Assembly: GCA_002049455.2 (NCBI GenBank)
Contig: KV919168.1
Span: 1 to 57,731, forward strand
Source: Porphyra umbilicalis
Lineage: Eukaryota > Rhodophyta > Bangiophyceae > Bangiales > Bangiaceae
Direction of reading: 5' to 3'
DNA length: 57,731 nucleotides
Part shown: in pieces, positions 12,401 through 23,332 of the stretch
Numbering within the stretch: the stretch's first letter is position 1
Layout: each line of letters begins with the position of its first letter
Position numbers and translations under genes: made by a program
The notes under the pieces: model-generated
The model's database searches: none
What the model was told of the DNA's origin: nothing
The model's input: the letters and a program-made list of their open reading frames with translations, nothing else

Positions 12401-12419
12401 GCGGCCCGCCTCGGGAGAC

Positions 12420-13850
12420 CGCCTAGACGGACGTGTCTCCGCCGCCGGCTTTCGGAAAGGAGCAGCAGCCGGCGGCGCTTGTCCGTCAGTGCGGGCGCGG
12501 GCGCCGCAGTTACCGGCAGCGGGTGACGCGCCGCCGCCGGCTCGAGGCGATCTGCCGCCGCCGGCTTGCGGGGAGTAGCAGCAGCCGGCGGCGCTTGTCC
12601 ACGCGTGCGGGGCGCATCGCGGCCGGTACCGGCGGCTGGTGATGCGCCGCCGCCGGCAAGCGGTGGTCGAGACAACAGCCGGCGGCACTTGACCGACAGT
12701 GCGGGCCTCGTCGCCGCCGGTTGCCGCCGGCCGGTGACGCGCCGTGCCTGCTAGATAAGATCCGCGACCGCCGGCTTGCGGGGAAGAAGTAGCAGCCGGC
12801 GGCTCGTGTCTGTCAGTGCCAGGTGCGTCGCCGCCGGCTTGGGACTATCCGCCGCCGCAGCTAGCGGGGACGGGGCAGCAAGCCGGCGGCGCTTGCTCGT
12901 CAATGGGGGCGCGTCGCCGCCGGCTTGACACGATCCGCCGCCGCCGACTTCGGGGACGAAGCAGCAGCCCGGTGGCGCTTGCTCGCAGGGCGGGGCGCGT
13001 CGCCGCTGGCTTGAGACGATTCGCCGCGCCGGTTTGCGGGACGGGCAGCAGCTGGCGCGCTTGCTCGTCAGTCCGGGGTGCGTCTCCGCCGGCCGAAGAC
13101 GATCGGCCGCCGCCGGCTTGGGGGGAAACAGCAGCAGCCGGCGGCACCTGTACGTTAGTGCGGGGCACGTTGCGGACGGCCGGACACAATCCGCCGCTGC
13201 CGGCGTGCGGAGACGTGGCAGCAGCCGGCTGCGCTTGTGCGTCAATGCGGGGCGCGTCACCGCAGGCTGGAGACGACTTGCCACCGCCGGCTTGCTTGGA
13301 AGGAGTAGCATCCGGCGGCACTTGTGCGTTAGTGCGTGGCGCGTCGCCACCAGGCAAGACGATCCGCCCCGCCGGCTTTCGGGGACTAACAGCAGCCATC
13401 GGCGCTTGTGAGTCAGTGCGGGGCGCGTCGCCGGCGGCTGGAGACGATCCGCCGCCGCTGGACTGCGGAGACGTGGCGAAAGCCAGCGGCTCTTGGTCCG
13501 TCAGTGCGGACGCGTCGCCGCGAAAATTAGCGGCCGGTTGATGAGCCGCCGCCGGCCAGCGGCGTTTCGGCAGCAGCCGCGGCACTTGACCGGACGGTGC
13601 GAGGCGCGTCGGCCGCCGGTACAGGCGGCCGGTGATGAGCCGCCGCCGGCCAGTGGCGTTTCGGCAGCAGCCGGCGGCACTTGACCGACGGTGCAGGGCG
13701 CGTCGCCGCCGGTACGGCGGCTGGTGCTGCGCCGCCCGCCGGCTCGAGGCAATCCGCCGCCGCTGGCCAGTCGGGAAGGAGCAGCAGCCGGCAGCTCTTG
13801 TCCGCCCGTGCAGGGCGCGGCGCAGGGCCCCGACGCGCACCGTAGCCGCC
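12420..13850. repeat. GCCGCCGGC minisatellite inside copy A ORF1
   Basis: Imperfect units of roughly 70-105 bp each contain GCAGCCGGCGGC, a TGTCNGTCAGTGCGGG-like stretch and CGTCGCCGCCGGCTTG. On the minus strand the units translate to PPAAATSPQAGGG and GDAPRTD-type repeats. Copies B and C have much shorter equivalents at 20,100-20,560 and 28,190-28,660, so this array has expanded in copy A. Confidence 0.8.
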
Positions 13851-13869
13851 GGCTTCCGGCAGTCTGGCA

Positions 13870-14680
13870 CCGACCAGCGGCTGTCAGTTGTCGTGGATCG
13901 GCTCAAAGTCGCCGGTCTCGCGGAATCCTCCACCCAGCGGCCCCCAGTTGTTGTAGCGTCCCGCGTGGCCGCCGGCTTGACGACATGCGTGACCCCCTCG
14001 CGACCCCAGTTCTTGTGTCGTGTAGCATGGCCGCCGGCTTGACGACTTGCTTGGCCACCCGGCGGCCATCAATCCTCGCTCAGTGGCCCACAGCTGCCGG
14101 GCTGATGGGGACGCTGCCCGCCCGGCGGGACCCAGTTTCGCCTGGGCGAAGGCTGGCGATTGGCGTAGAAACCACCGCCACCGTGACGACCGGGCTGCTG
14201 ATCTCCTTGATTTTGGCAGACCGGCGGCGCGCACAGGTCGCGGCGAGTAAATCCGCCCCTGTCTTGCAAGTCCCGTCCCGGCCGCCGTACGCGTGGTCCG
14301 GTTCGAAGGGCGGCTCTCAGTGGCCGCCGGCTTGAGAAGACTGACGAGCCGGCGACGCCTGACCACAGCGGCGAGGAGACACTCGACGGCCGCCCGTATC
14401 CCACCCCGACCGCCGTGTCCGCCTTACCGTCGGGCAGTTGCTCCCAACGGCCGCCGGATTGATTCTCTTGCCAGGGAGCCGGCGGCTTCCTCTCGTCACG
14501 CGGCGGCAGCGATGCCCGTCCCGCTCCTTCTCCCAAGTGTCCACCACTTTGGTTGAAATCAATCCTTGGTCCCGGGCCCCGGCTGCCGGGCGCCGGCAGT
14601 GACGACCATCCCGTCCCCCCGGTCCAATTGCCGCCGCCCTGCAGCGGTGTAGCGTTGTGCGGCGGCACTCAGACGCCGCC
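13870..14680 (-). repeat. diverged NWGG-type coding repeat of copy A ORF1
   Basis: Minus-strand frames show NNWGPLGGGF, RNWVPPGGQRP and GGNWTGGTG strings at spaced intervals. They correspond to the approximately 90-bp repeat of copies B and C, but the units are more diverged and the array is shorter than in B. Confidence 0.7.
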
Positions 14681-14721
14681 GGCTACAGGCGGTCCTTGGC
14701 CAGCCCGGCTGCGCACAGCTA

Positions 14722-14898
14722 CTAGAGACAGGAAGCGCGGGCCCCCCGCGAGGTGGGGCCGACGCTGAGCACGGTGGGCAGCGCGCGAGATGGCAAGAGC
14801 ACGTGCAACGCGCAAGCACCGCGAGCCGCTCTTGATGACGACGACGCTGGTCGCGGCGACGCTGCGTGTCGCGCTCCCCGGTCCGGCTTGCGGGTCAT
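14722..14898 (-). pseudogene. N-terminal piece of ORF1, copy A
   Basis: The ATG at 14,898 opens MTRKPDRGARHA..., matching the ORF1 start in copy B (18,227, MTRKPDRARHG) and copy C (27,286, MPRKPDPERDT). Conservation of this start in three copies supports it as the true ORF1 initiation site. The downstream frame is disrupted relative to copy C. Confidence 0.65.
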
Positions 14899-14899
14899 G

Positions 14900-16353
14900 A
14901 TCAGAGAGGGGGGGGGGAAGAAGGCCGGCTGTTGAAGACCGGGGGTGGAGACGGGGACAAGGGGGGAACGGTGACCAGAGAACACGGGCGCGCCGCCGGA
15001 GCTCGCGGGACGCCGGCGGCGTGTCGGTTGCAACAGGCGCGCGCGGGAGGCAAGAAGGAGAGAATCAGCGCGATTGAGGCAGGCGGAGGGGAGAAGCCGC
15101 CGCGTCTCCCGCTCAGGCACGCTGGCGGCAAGCACGTGATCAGTGTCGCGCAGGCGGTCGTTGGGCCAGAGGGCGGGAGGGCGGCGCTTCCCCGCAAGCT
15201 GCGCCTGCGCTCCACCGTTCCCGGGGACCCCTCGTGTGCGCTGAACGAGGGGGCGGGGCAGGGCGCAGGCTCGCAGCGGGCCCGAAACACACGATGTATC
15301 TTTGAGGGCGCCCGAAGGTGCAACACGAACCCTGGGTGACGCCTCCCCAGCCGCAATGCACACCGCCTGCGGTGACCCGCGCGCCCTCCACCCACCCCCT
15401 GCCAATCTGCAGTGGTCACGGGATGGCCCCAAACGACCGGTTGGGCGGGAGGGGGGCACACAGGACACAGAAAGCGACACAATCTGAGCAGGGCCGGCTG
15501 ACCCCTCGCCGCATCGAATCCGCCTCCCATCTGAGTTTTTCTAAACAATTCCGCGAGCCAATGACGAGGCTCCAGAGGACTACAAACTTTTCAATATTTC
15601 CCCATGTCAAGCAAACAAATCGTGAACTGGATGCGGGATCGGGACCAGTTTTTTGGCGTCGGACAAGCAACCCTGCCCCAATGGATTTTTGCACCAGCCC
15701 GCCTGCAGGGCCTGCCGACGCCTGGTCCAACGAATGACGTCGACCACCGTTGCTTCTGAAAGCACCCGAAAGGCGCTTCGGAAGGACCGCGTGGTCCACG
15801 ACTCGGGCTTGTCGCGACAGCGCATCGCATCACGCACCCGTTGAGGGAACCTCGACCAACGCCGGCACCACTTTTGTGTCCCGTGACACTCGGGTTGGAG
15901 ACAAGTGTGCCAAGGTTCTCCCGGCGTGCTGACTCTGGACGCGTGGTGCGACCACTTCGTCCGATGTTCACGATTCGTGTCTCTTTATTCAGACGTGTGT
16001 GCCAAAAGTGTCTTTTATTGACGCGATATGGAAGGTTCCAATGGGATCGTAGACACTTGTCTCACGATTTCTGCCACACGGCAGCCTATTCGTCCGGTGT
16101 GTCTTATCATCGAGACTGCTTCACGATATGCACGAATTTCGACCACTTGGGGACGAACGTTGCTGGGCGCGCATCCCCATCTTGCTTTCCCCATCTGGTG
16201 ATCATGTCGCCCTCTTTTCCGGTAACTCCAGGAGGGAAAAGGGCTCTCTTGGATGAGAAAAATGGGGGGCCGCTCACCGCCCTCCACGTGAGAAAATGTG
16301 GTTTATTCCGTGTGGGGTTTCAGAACTTGGGGAAGACGTTGTTAGGTGTGCTC
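14900..16353. other. ORF1-side leader of copy A, ending in its TIR
   Basis: Roughly 15,970-16,353 is a reverse-complement match of the first part of copy B (16,357 to about 16,745). Further in, similarity to B fades. No protein motif was found; the open frames on both strands are Arg/Pro/Ala-rich. Confidence 0.55.
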
Positions 16354-16386
16354 TTAGAGCACACCCAACAACGTCTCCCCCAAGTT
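16324..16386. repeat. abutting termini of copies A and B around a single TTA
   Basis: Copy A ends GGTGTGCTC at 16,353, TTA occupies 16,354-16,356, and copy B begins GAGCACACCCAACAACG at 16,357. The two 30-bp termini form an almost perfect palindrome. Confidence 0.9.
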
Positions 16387-17755
16387 CTGAAACCCCAAAC
16401 GGAATATGCCACGTTTGCTTACGTGGAGGACGCTCAGCGGCTCCCCATTTTTCTCATCCAAGAGGGCCGTCCGCGGTCCTGGAGTTATCGAAAAGAGGGG
16501 CTACATGGTCCAGAGATGGGTGCAAAGAAGATGGGGGAAGCGTGCGTAGCAACGTCGACCCCCAACGGACAGAAATTGAACATACATCCAAGCAGTCACG
16601 AGGTGACGGAGGGAGGGACGAAAAGGCTGCCATCCCGACAAGAACGCGTCGCCACTTTCCAATCGTCTGTGCAGACTTTTGTTATCTGAGTAAACATACC
16701 GAAAGTCAGGTTCACACGTCTAAAATAAAGCGCCCACGAACTGACAGGAACTGGTCGCCTGCTGGCACGACGCAGAAAAATCTCACTTCGGGAAGACACC
16801 TGGCGAACTGATGACAGATGGCGAGCCTCACGCGACAGCGCAGAGCCGCGGCTCTCGGTCGAGGAACCTGGGAGCGGGGTGCGCTGTGCGACGCGCTGTC
16901 AAGACGTGGCCACGGCAGGCACCGCTCGGTCCGACAGATGCTTCGATTCGAATGCCTCCAGAACGAGAGGCGGACGGCGCCTTTGCTGGCGGCGGCGTTG
17001 GCTTGCTCAGAACGAGCTCTGTCGCAAGCGTCGAAACGGACAGTGTCGGTGGGCCCGCGCGAGAATATCGGCGCGGTCGCGCAATCAATCACGTGATCCC
17101 TTTGCATGCAATGAGAAATCTTTGAAAGTTTCCGATCTGATCCAAGCCATAGCATTGGCTGCTGGAAATGTTCACAGATATGTTGGAAGGGAGGCGGATC
17201 CATCATCGCCAGGGGTCAGCCGGCCCGTGATCAGATTCCTCTGGTCCCTGTTGGCGCCAGGCCTGCCCCCCCCTCCAATTGGTCGAAGGGCAGCCTCACG
17301 TCAAGCGTGGCGCGGCGGGTGCCTCAGCCGCTTCCACGAGGCGGGGATCTCGTCGACACAGGGGCACGCACGAGGCCCCGTGCCAGTGTCGGTGTGCCGC
17401 GCCTCGTGGGCAGCGCCGCGTGGGGCCGTGTCGCAGAGAGGGCCGTTCGGGGAGCCTCAAATGCACCTCCCTGGGCGGTCTCGGGCACACCTCCCGCTCG
17501 GGCGGGCCCGCAGCACCCTGCGCCCCCCAATCCACGCACGCGCACGAGGGGCCGCAGCGCGGGGTGCCATCCGCGGCTCGTTGGGGCGCCCCCTGGGCCG
17601 CCATCGGCTGTACGGAGGGGCGCCCCTGGGGCTGCGGTCGCGCGCTCGTGCTCCGCGTGTGCGCGCTTCTCGTGTCGCGTGCTGTCGGCCGCCGGCGACG
17701 GCATATGAACACGCCGTCCGCCGGCGGCTCGTGTTTCCTCGCTCATTCATCCAAC
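16357..17755. other. leader region of copy B, shared with copy C
   Basis: Nearly identical to 25,479-26,870. It includes a CACGTGATC/TTGCATGCAATG stretch at about 17,090 and an R/P/A-rich open frame at 17,307-17,708 with counterpart 26,276-26,830. Frame conservation between the two copies is partial, so I do not call a gene. Confidence 0.5.
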
Positions 17756-17759
17756 GACC

Positions 17760-18040
17760 TCCCGGACGCATCCCCCCACCGTTGAGTTCTTCCCGCCCTT
17801 GCCGCCGGCGTGGGACGCCGGCGGCTGCCCCCCCCCTCCCTGTTACCGTTGAGATTTTCCCGCTCTGCCGCCGGCGTGGCACGCCGGCGGCTGCCCCCCC
17901 CCCCTCTCTGGTACCGTTGCGTTTTTCCCGCGCTTGCCGCCGGTGGGCACGCCGGCGGCCATTTCCCGACCCCCCTTCTGCCGTTGAGCTTTTCCCACCC
18001 TTGCCGCCGGCGAGGCACGCTGGCGGCGTTCCCCGCCCTC
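17760..18040. repeat. leader minisatellite with palindromic GCCGGCG units
   Basis: Units of about 60-70 bp contain the palindrome GCCGCCGGCGTGGCACGCC and complement, followed by a C-tract and ACCGTTGAG. Four units lie here; copy C has about three at 26,905-27,090. They lie just upstream of the ORF1 start. Confidence 0.75.
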
Positions 18041-18226
18041 CCCCCGCTTGTTCTTTTTTGCCGCCGGCCACCCGCGTGTGGCTCTTTGCCCGCGTGCGCC
18101 GCCGGTGCTGCGTGGGCGCCGGCGGTGTGCCGTGTTGCGCATCGGTGCCTCGTCCCCTCCGCCCCCCCCCCTCCCTGACCCTCGGCAAATATGTTCAAGA
18201 GCCGCCGCTCTACCCCCTCTCTCACC

Positions 18227-21200
18227 ATGACCCGCAAGCCCGACCGAGCGCGACACGGAGCGGAGGAGGGACCAGCGTCGGCGGCACCAAGAGCGTCTCG
18301 CCTGCTCGCGCGGTGCACCTGTTCGTGCCACCTCGGGGGTGCCCGCCGTGCTCCACATCGGCACCGTCGTGCGGTGGACGGGCGCCGTCCCCACCGCGCA
18401 ACAACTGGGGGCCGCCGGCTGGTCGGCACCCTCAACAAGCCGGCGGCCATTGGATGGTGGACAAGGCGGGCGCCATCGCCACCGCGCAACAACTGGGCGC
18501 CGCCGGCACGTAGCCATCCACAGCAAGCCGGCGGCAACTGGGGCGGGGGACAAGGACGGGCGCCGTCGCCACCGCGGAACGACTGGGCGCCGCCGGCACG
18601 TAGCCATCCACAACAAGCCGGCGGCAACTGGGGCGGGGAGAAGGACAGGCGCCGTCGCCACCGCGCAACAACTGGGCGCCGCCGGCTGGTTGGCGGGAAC
18701 ACCCACAACAAGCCGGCGGAACTGGGCGGGGGCAAGTACGGGTGCCTTCGCCGCCGCGCCAAAGCTGGGCGCCGCCGGCTGATCTGCACCCTGACCAAGC
18801 CGGCGGCCATTGGGACGGTGGACAAGGGCGGGCGCCATCGCCACCGCGCAACAACTGGGCGCCGCCGGCACGCAGCCATCCACAGCAAGCCGGCGGCAAC
18901 TGGGGCGGGGACAAGGACGGGCGCCGTCGCCACCGCGCAACAACTGGGCGCCGCCGGCTGATCGCGACCCAACGCAAGCCGGCGGCAACTGGGGCGGGGG
19001 GCAAGGACGGGCGCCGTCGCCGCCGCGCAACACTGGGCGCCGCCGGCTGATCGCGACCCAACGCAAGCCGGCGGCAACTGGGGCGGGGGCAAGGACTAGC
19101 GGCCGTCGCCGCAGCCAACAACTGGGCACCGCCGGCTTCGGCACCCACACCAAGCCGGCGGCAACTGGGGCGGGGGACAAGGTCGGCGCCGTCGCCGCCG
19201 CGCAAAGTGGGCGCCGCCGGCTGATCTGCACCCTACCAAGCCGGCGGCCATTGGGACGGTGGACAAGGCGGGCGCCATCGCCACCGCGCAACAACTGGGC
19301 GCCGCCGGCACGTAGCCATCCACAGCAAGCCGGCGGCAACTGGGGCGGGGGACAAGGACGGGCGCCGTCGCCACCGCGCAACAACTGGGCGTCGCCGGCA
19401 CGTAGCCATCCACATCAACGGCGGCAACTGGGGCGGGGGCAAGGACGGGCGCCGTCGCCGCCGCGCAACAACTGGGCGCCGCCGGCTGATCGCGACCCAA
19501 CGCAAGCCGGCGGCAACTGGGGCGGGGGACAAGGACGGCGCCGTCGCCGCAGCACAACAACTGGGCCCGCCGGCTGTACGCACCCACACCAAGCCGGCGG
19601 CAACTGGGGCGGGGGACAAGGCGGCGCCGTCGCCGCCGCGCCAAACTGGGCGCCGCCGGCTGATCGACCCGCAAGCCGGCGGCAATGGGCGGACAAGGCG
19701 GGCGCCCGCCACCGCGCAACAACTGGGCCCGCCGGCCTGCATCCACACAAGCCGGCGGCAACTGGGGCGGGGGACAAGTCGGCGCTCGCCGCCGCGCCAA
19801 AGCTGGGCGCCGCCGGCTGATCTGCACCACAACCAAGCCGGCGGCAATGGGACGGTGACAAGGGCGGCGCCATCGCCCCGCGCAACAACTGGGGCCGCCG
19901 GCACGTAGCCATCCACAGCAACCGGCGGCAACTGGGGCGGGGGCAAGGACGCGGGGCCGTCGCCGCAGCACATCAACTGGGCGCCGCCGGCTTTCGGCAC
20001 CCACCAAGCCGGCGGCAACTCGAGGCCCCGCCTGGTGGTCGATCGCCACAAGGCGGCGGCAAGGACGGGCGTCGTTGCCGCCGGCAGCGACTGGTGCGCC
20101 GGCTGGTTTCATCCCTTCTCAAGCCGGCGGCGGCGACGGACGGCACCCGAAAGGCGGGGAACCGCCGCCTTGTGGCAACGGCGGCGGGCCGCCAGACCAA
20201 GGTCGCCCCCGCCGCAAGTCGTCAGCGCGCCGCCGGCTCGCGGCTGTCTGCCGCTCGCCGGCGGCAGGTTCGCGCCGCCGCCCGACGTTGTGCCGCCTCA
20301 AGGTGGCGGCCAATCGCGTGGGGTCAAGGGACGGGGGCGTCGCCGCCGCCGGCTAGTTTTGTGTTGCCACAAGCCGGCGGCACACACCTTCGGGGGCCAG
20401 CCGCCGTGAAGCCGGTGGCTCGCGGGCGCCGCCGCCGGCCAACGTGCTGCCTGAAAGCGGCGGGGAGTCGGCACGCCGGCTGCAGTTCAACCACAAGCCG
20501 GCGGCGCACAGCCCTCACCCGCCGAATGCCGGCCGCCGGCAGCCACCGTGCACCCCCCCCGTCCCGACGCTGAGTCCAGGGGCTCCGGGGGAGGCGTCGG
20601 CGGAAAGCTGGCGGCGGGCCACGACAAGCCGGCAGGCCACGACAAGCCGGCGGGCCACCAGCCGCGCGAGCGGCGCCCGACCTGCCGGCGGGCCAGGGCA
20701 AGCCGGCGGGCGAGGACACGCCGGCGGGCCAGGACACGCCGGCGGACCACGACAAGCCGGCGGGCGACGAACAGCCGGCGGGCCACGACCAGCCGGTGAG
20801 GCACGGCCTGCCGGCGTACCAGGACAAGCCGGCGGCAGCGCGGGGCGCGACGCCGCCGGTGGAGAAGTAGTCGACGTTGAAGACGTCGGCTGTGACGTTG
20901 CTGCGCTCAAGTACGCGGCCCCCGCGATGGGGACCGGTCCGGGCTGGACCGACGAGGAGCGTGTTGCGTTGTGCAGAGCCTACCTGACCACGTCGCAGGA
21001 CCCTGTTAAGGGGGCGGACCAGAGTGGCCCGACTTTTTGGACTGCGGTGGTTTCGGCATGGAAGGGTTGCTGGCGGGACGCCCTGGCGTCCGCCGGCGCA
21101 CTGAGCGAGGAGTGGGGGGGTGCAGAAGCAGTGGGACAAGATCCGCAAGGGTGTCAACGAGTTTGGCTCGCACTACCTGGCGGTCCAGCGCATGGAGCTG

Positions 21201-22258
21201 ACGGGCAACCCAAGTGAGGAGGACATGATTAGCGCGGCCATGGCGCGCTTCTGCGGCGCCAATGTGTACGAGGCGATGCGCAAGGACCGCGCGGCGGACA
21301 TGGCCAAGGGCAAGACAACCAAGCGCAAGGCCAAGCAAGTGCACTGCCCGTGGGTCCCGTGCTGGCGGGTGCTGCGACACGTCGACAAGTTCAGCGGGGC
21401 CGCCGGGGCCGCCGCTGCCGACGGCGGCGCCGCCGGTGCCGGATCATCCGGCGGCTCTCCCGGCGGCCGCTCGACAAGCGACTCTGACGAGGACGCGGAG
21501 GACGCGGGTGCTGGCGGTTACCAATCGCGCCCGCGTGGCTCAAAGGCCGCCAAGCGTGACAGGGCGGAGGACATCCAGGCGTCGCGTATGCTGAAGGCAA
21601 GCACGGACGCGTTGTCTGCGCTGGCCCAAGCAACGTCTGAGCGTACAACCGTGGCATTTTCAACAGTGCTGAGATGCGGGACACTCCTGAAGCTGTCGCT
21701 TTCCGTCGCGCCCATGCCCGCAAGCTGATGGCGGCGGCCGGGTTGGACGTGTCCCCGCCGGGTACTTTGTCTTCTCTGGCGGGGACGGCCGCCGCCTCCA
21801 CGCCCGCGACTGGCGCAGATGTGCCGGCGGAGGGGGGGCGACGCCCTCTACACCCCCCGCACGTCAACCTCGACACCGCGTACGCCGCCGGCGCCGGCGC
21901 CGGCGCAGGCACCGGCGGCTGGCGCGGCACTGGTGCCGGCATCTCCGCGGCGGCGAGCAGCACAGGACCTGAGCCGCCGGCACGAGCGGTCAAGGAGGCG
22001 GCGGCGAGTACATCTGCACCGCCGGCCTCGGCGGACGGCTCCGGTGCAGCGAGCCGTGGCCGGCGGTCGCTGGTGACCAAGCAGGCCAAGGCGGCGGCAG
22101 CTCTTGCCGCCGCGTCGAAGGCGCTCGACGACGAGAACGACGGCGTTTATGTGGTGCCTGTCTTTAACACGCGCGCAGTGGCGCGGGCCATGTCGAGGAC
22201 AAGGATGAAGCTGAGGGGTGACTCTAGTGATGACGAGACCAACGCTGAGTACCAATAG
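18227..22258 (+). pseudogene. ORF1 (repeat-SANT protein) of copy B, frameshifted
   Basis: Starts at ATG 18,227 (CACCATGA context, MTRKPD...). The N-terminal block is frameshifted relative to copy C, followed by a long NWGG repeat, a PGQAGG-type repeat (20,620-20,850) and the SANT-like domain from 20,926 (GWTDEERVALCRAYLTTSQD). Frameshifts lie near 21,075-21,115, between AWKG and QKQWDKIRKG, and near 21,660, before RDTPEAVAFRRAHARK. It terminates with TAG at 22,256. The translated parts remain close to copy C, so decay is recent. Confidence 0.82.
18370..20060 (+). repeat. approximately 90-bp coding minisatellite (NWGG repeat), long form
   Basis: About 18-19 units, each with CAACTGGGCGCCGCCGGC, a variable 20-25 bp, AAGCCGGCGGCAACTGGGGC and GGACAAGGACGGGCGCCGTC. 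In one frame each unit reads GGNWGGGQGRAPSPPRNNW then APPA. Unit lengths vary by 1-3 bp in the second half (19,400-20,000), which breaks the frame. Confidence 0.88.
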
Positions 22259-22345
22259 TGTGTGGATGTGTATCGGGCAGCGACTTCAAAGGTTTTTTTT
22301 CCCCGTTGGGCAGGGTTTTTTTCCTCCTTCTTTCGTCTTTGCGCG

Positions 22346-22477
22346 CAACAGTGGCATTACTTTGGCATCATTTATACGNATGGCGGCCGTCATCATGACG
22401 TAGGCGGTACCCTGGATAGGGTGACACGGGGACGTCTGCATCAGTGACTGCTGCTGATGTACGACGGGCGGGTACTC
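22346..22477. other. copy B break region with an ambiguous base
   Basis: Similarity to copy C ends at about 22,345. The only N of the window is at 22,379. No gene. Confidence 0.6.
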
Positions 22478-23332
22478 TTACGTCAGCAAGCCCGGCGTCG
22501 CGCACCGCGCGGCCATGGCCGGCGACAAGGGCGCTCGCGCCGGCGCCAAGCAGATGCCGGAGCGCATGGGGAGGAAGATGGCCCCGTTTCCCGCCCGTCG
22601 GGCGCTCACGAGCTCATCGCGCGAGCGGCGCGCGGCCTTCAACGCAAAGTCAGCCGGGGCGGTCGCAAGGCCCACCGGGGCCAGGGAGAGTAGAGGACCT
22701 ACGCCCCCGAAGTTGGCGAGCGCCAAAAAGTGACCGAACCGGACCGCAGGGCGGTGTCGCAGGCGGGTATGCCAGTCCTCGAGGTAGGCGTACTCCTCGT
22801 CGCCGGCGACGAACGGTAGCTCCGCCGCGGGGTGCGGGACCAAGAGCACCCGACCCTGGTTGCACCGCAGCATGCAGCCCAGACACCCCGCGCTGCCGCC
22901 GACGAGACGGACGAAGGACTCGAAGTTGTGGTCGGCCGCCGGCCGGGCGTCGTATCCCGCCCCCTTGGCAAACTCCCGGAAGGACCGCCACACGGCGTGC
23001 GCCCCACTCGTGTCCTGGAGTTGGGCGGGCTGAAAGAAGTCACTGACGGGCGGCCAGTCGGCCGTGGCGACGGGCGGCCCGAGCGGAGCGAGCCACGCCC
23101 GGACAGCGGGTGGCGCCGGCTGTGGCGGGAACGCAGGGGCAGCCTGCCCCAGAAGCGGCGGACGCTCCTCCAGCACGCTCGCGGGTCCACTCCCGGGAGC
23201 CGGGACAGGGTCCGAGGCACTACGGGCGCCGGGGACGTCGTTGCCTCGGCCCCGGTGACGGCCACCGCAACGTTGCCCGCCGGGCGGGGCGGCTTCCGCA
23301 ACTCTTGGCCGATCGGGTCGTACGGGAGCCAC
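22478..23332 (-). CDS. hypothetical protein fragment
   Basis: This open frame of about 284 codons has a less biased central part than its surroundings: VWRSFREFAKGAGYDARP, NFESFVRLVGGSAGCLGCM, LRCNQGRVLLVPHPAAELPF, then a hydrophobic FGHFLALANFGGVG segment. It has no ATG at its upstream edge, so the start is unknown. An adjacent minus-strand frame to 23,871 is Pro/Arg-rich and includes a plausible stretch MWLPYDPIGQELRKPPRP, suggesting one gene crossing frames. I do not recognise the family. It sits between two Harbinger copies and could be mobile-element cargo. Confidence 0.4.
   Translation of the reverse strand: MAPVRPDRPRVAEAAPPGGQRCGGRHRGRGNDVPGARSASDPVPAPGSGPASVLEERPPLLGQAAPAFPPQPAPPAVRAWLAPLGPPVATADWPPVSDFFQPAQLQDTSGAHAVWRSFREFAKGAGYDARPAADHNFESFVRLVGGSAGCLGCMLRCNQGRVLLVPHPAAELPFVAGDEEYAYLEDWHTRLRHRPAVRFGHFLALANFGGVGPLLSLAPVGLATAPADFALKAARRSRDELVSARRAGNGAIFLPMRSGICLAPARAPLSPAMAARCATPGLLT

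Larger units (their letters stand above)
6970..16353 (-). mobile_element. PIF/Harbinger element, copy A (both ends present, decayed)
   Basis: The left end is GAGCATACCCAACAGCGC and the right end, read inward on the minus strand, is GAGCACACCTAACAACGTC. These match the termini of copies B and C. Flanks are TTG on the left and TTA on the right, compatible with a 3-bp Harbinger target duplication with one later change. Inside are a transposase pseudogene (+, 7,780-9,352) and an ORF1/SANT pseudogene (-, 10,480-14,898), converging as in copy C. The element has been enlarged by minisatellites at 9,430-10,150 and 12,420-13,850. Confidence 0.82.
16357..22345 (+). mobile_element. PIF/Harbinger element, copy B (ORF1 side only)
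   Basis: It starts with the same terminus as copy C and stays alignable with copy C through the leader, ORF1 and the 3' CCCGTTGGGCAGG motif (copy C 25,479 to about 30,465). After about 22,345 similarity stops, near an ambiguous base at 22,379. No transposase and no right terminus were found before copy C starts, so it is a truncated element or an assembly join. Confidence 0.8.

Noticed and set aside
17307..17708. 133-codon frame in the copy B leader as a third Harbinger gene
   Set aside because: The counterpart in copy C is open but differs in frame continuity and the text is Arg/Pro/Ala-rich without a motif; better explained by composition.
18370..20060. Regularly spaced repeats as a CRISPR array
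   Set aside because: Units are tandem without unique spacers, the context is eukaryotic, and the array is coding within a transposon gene.
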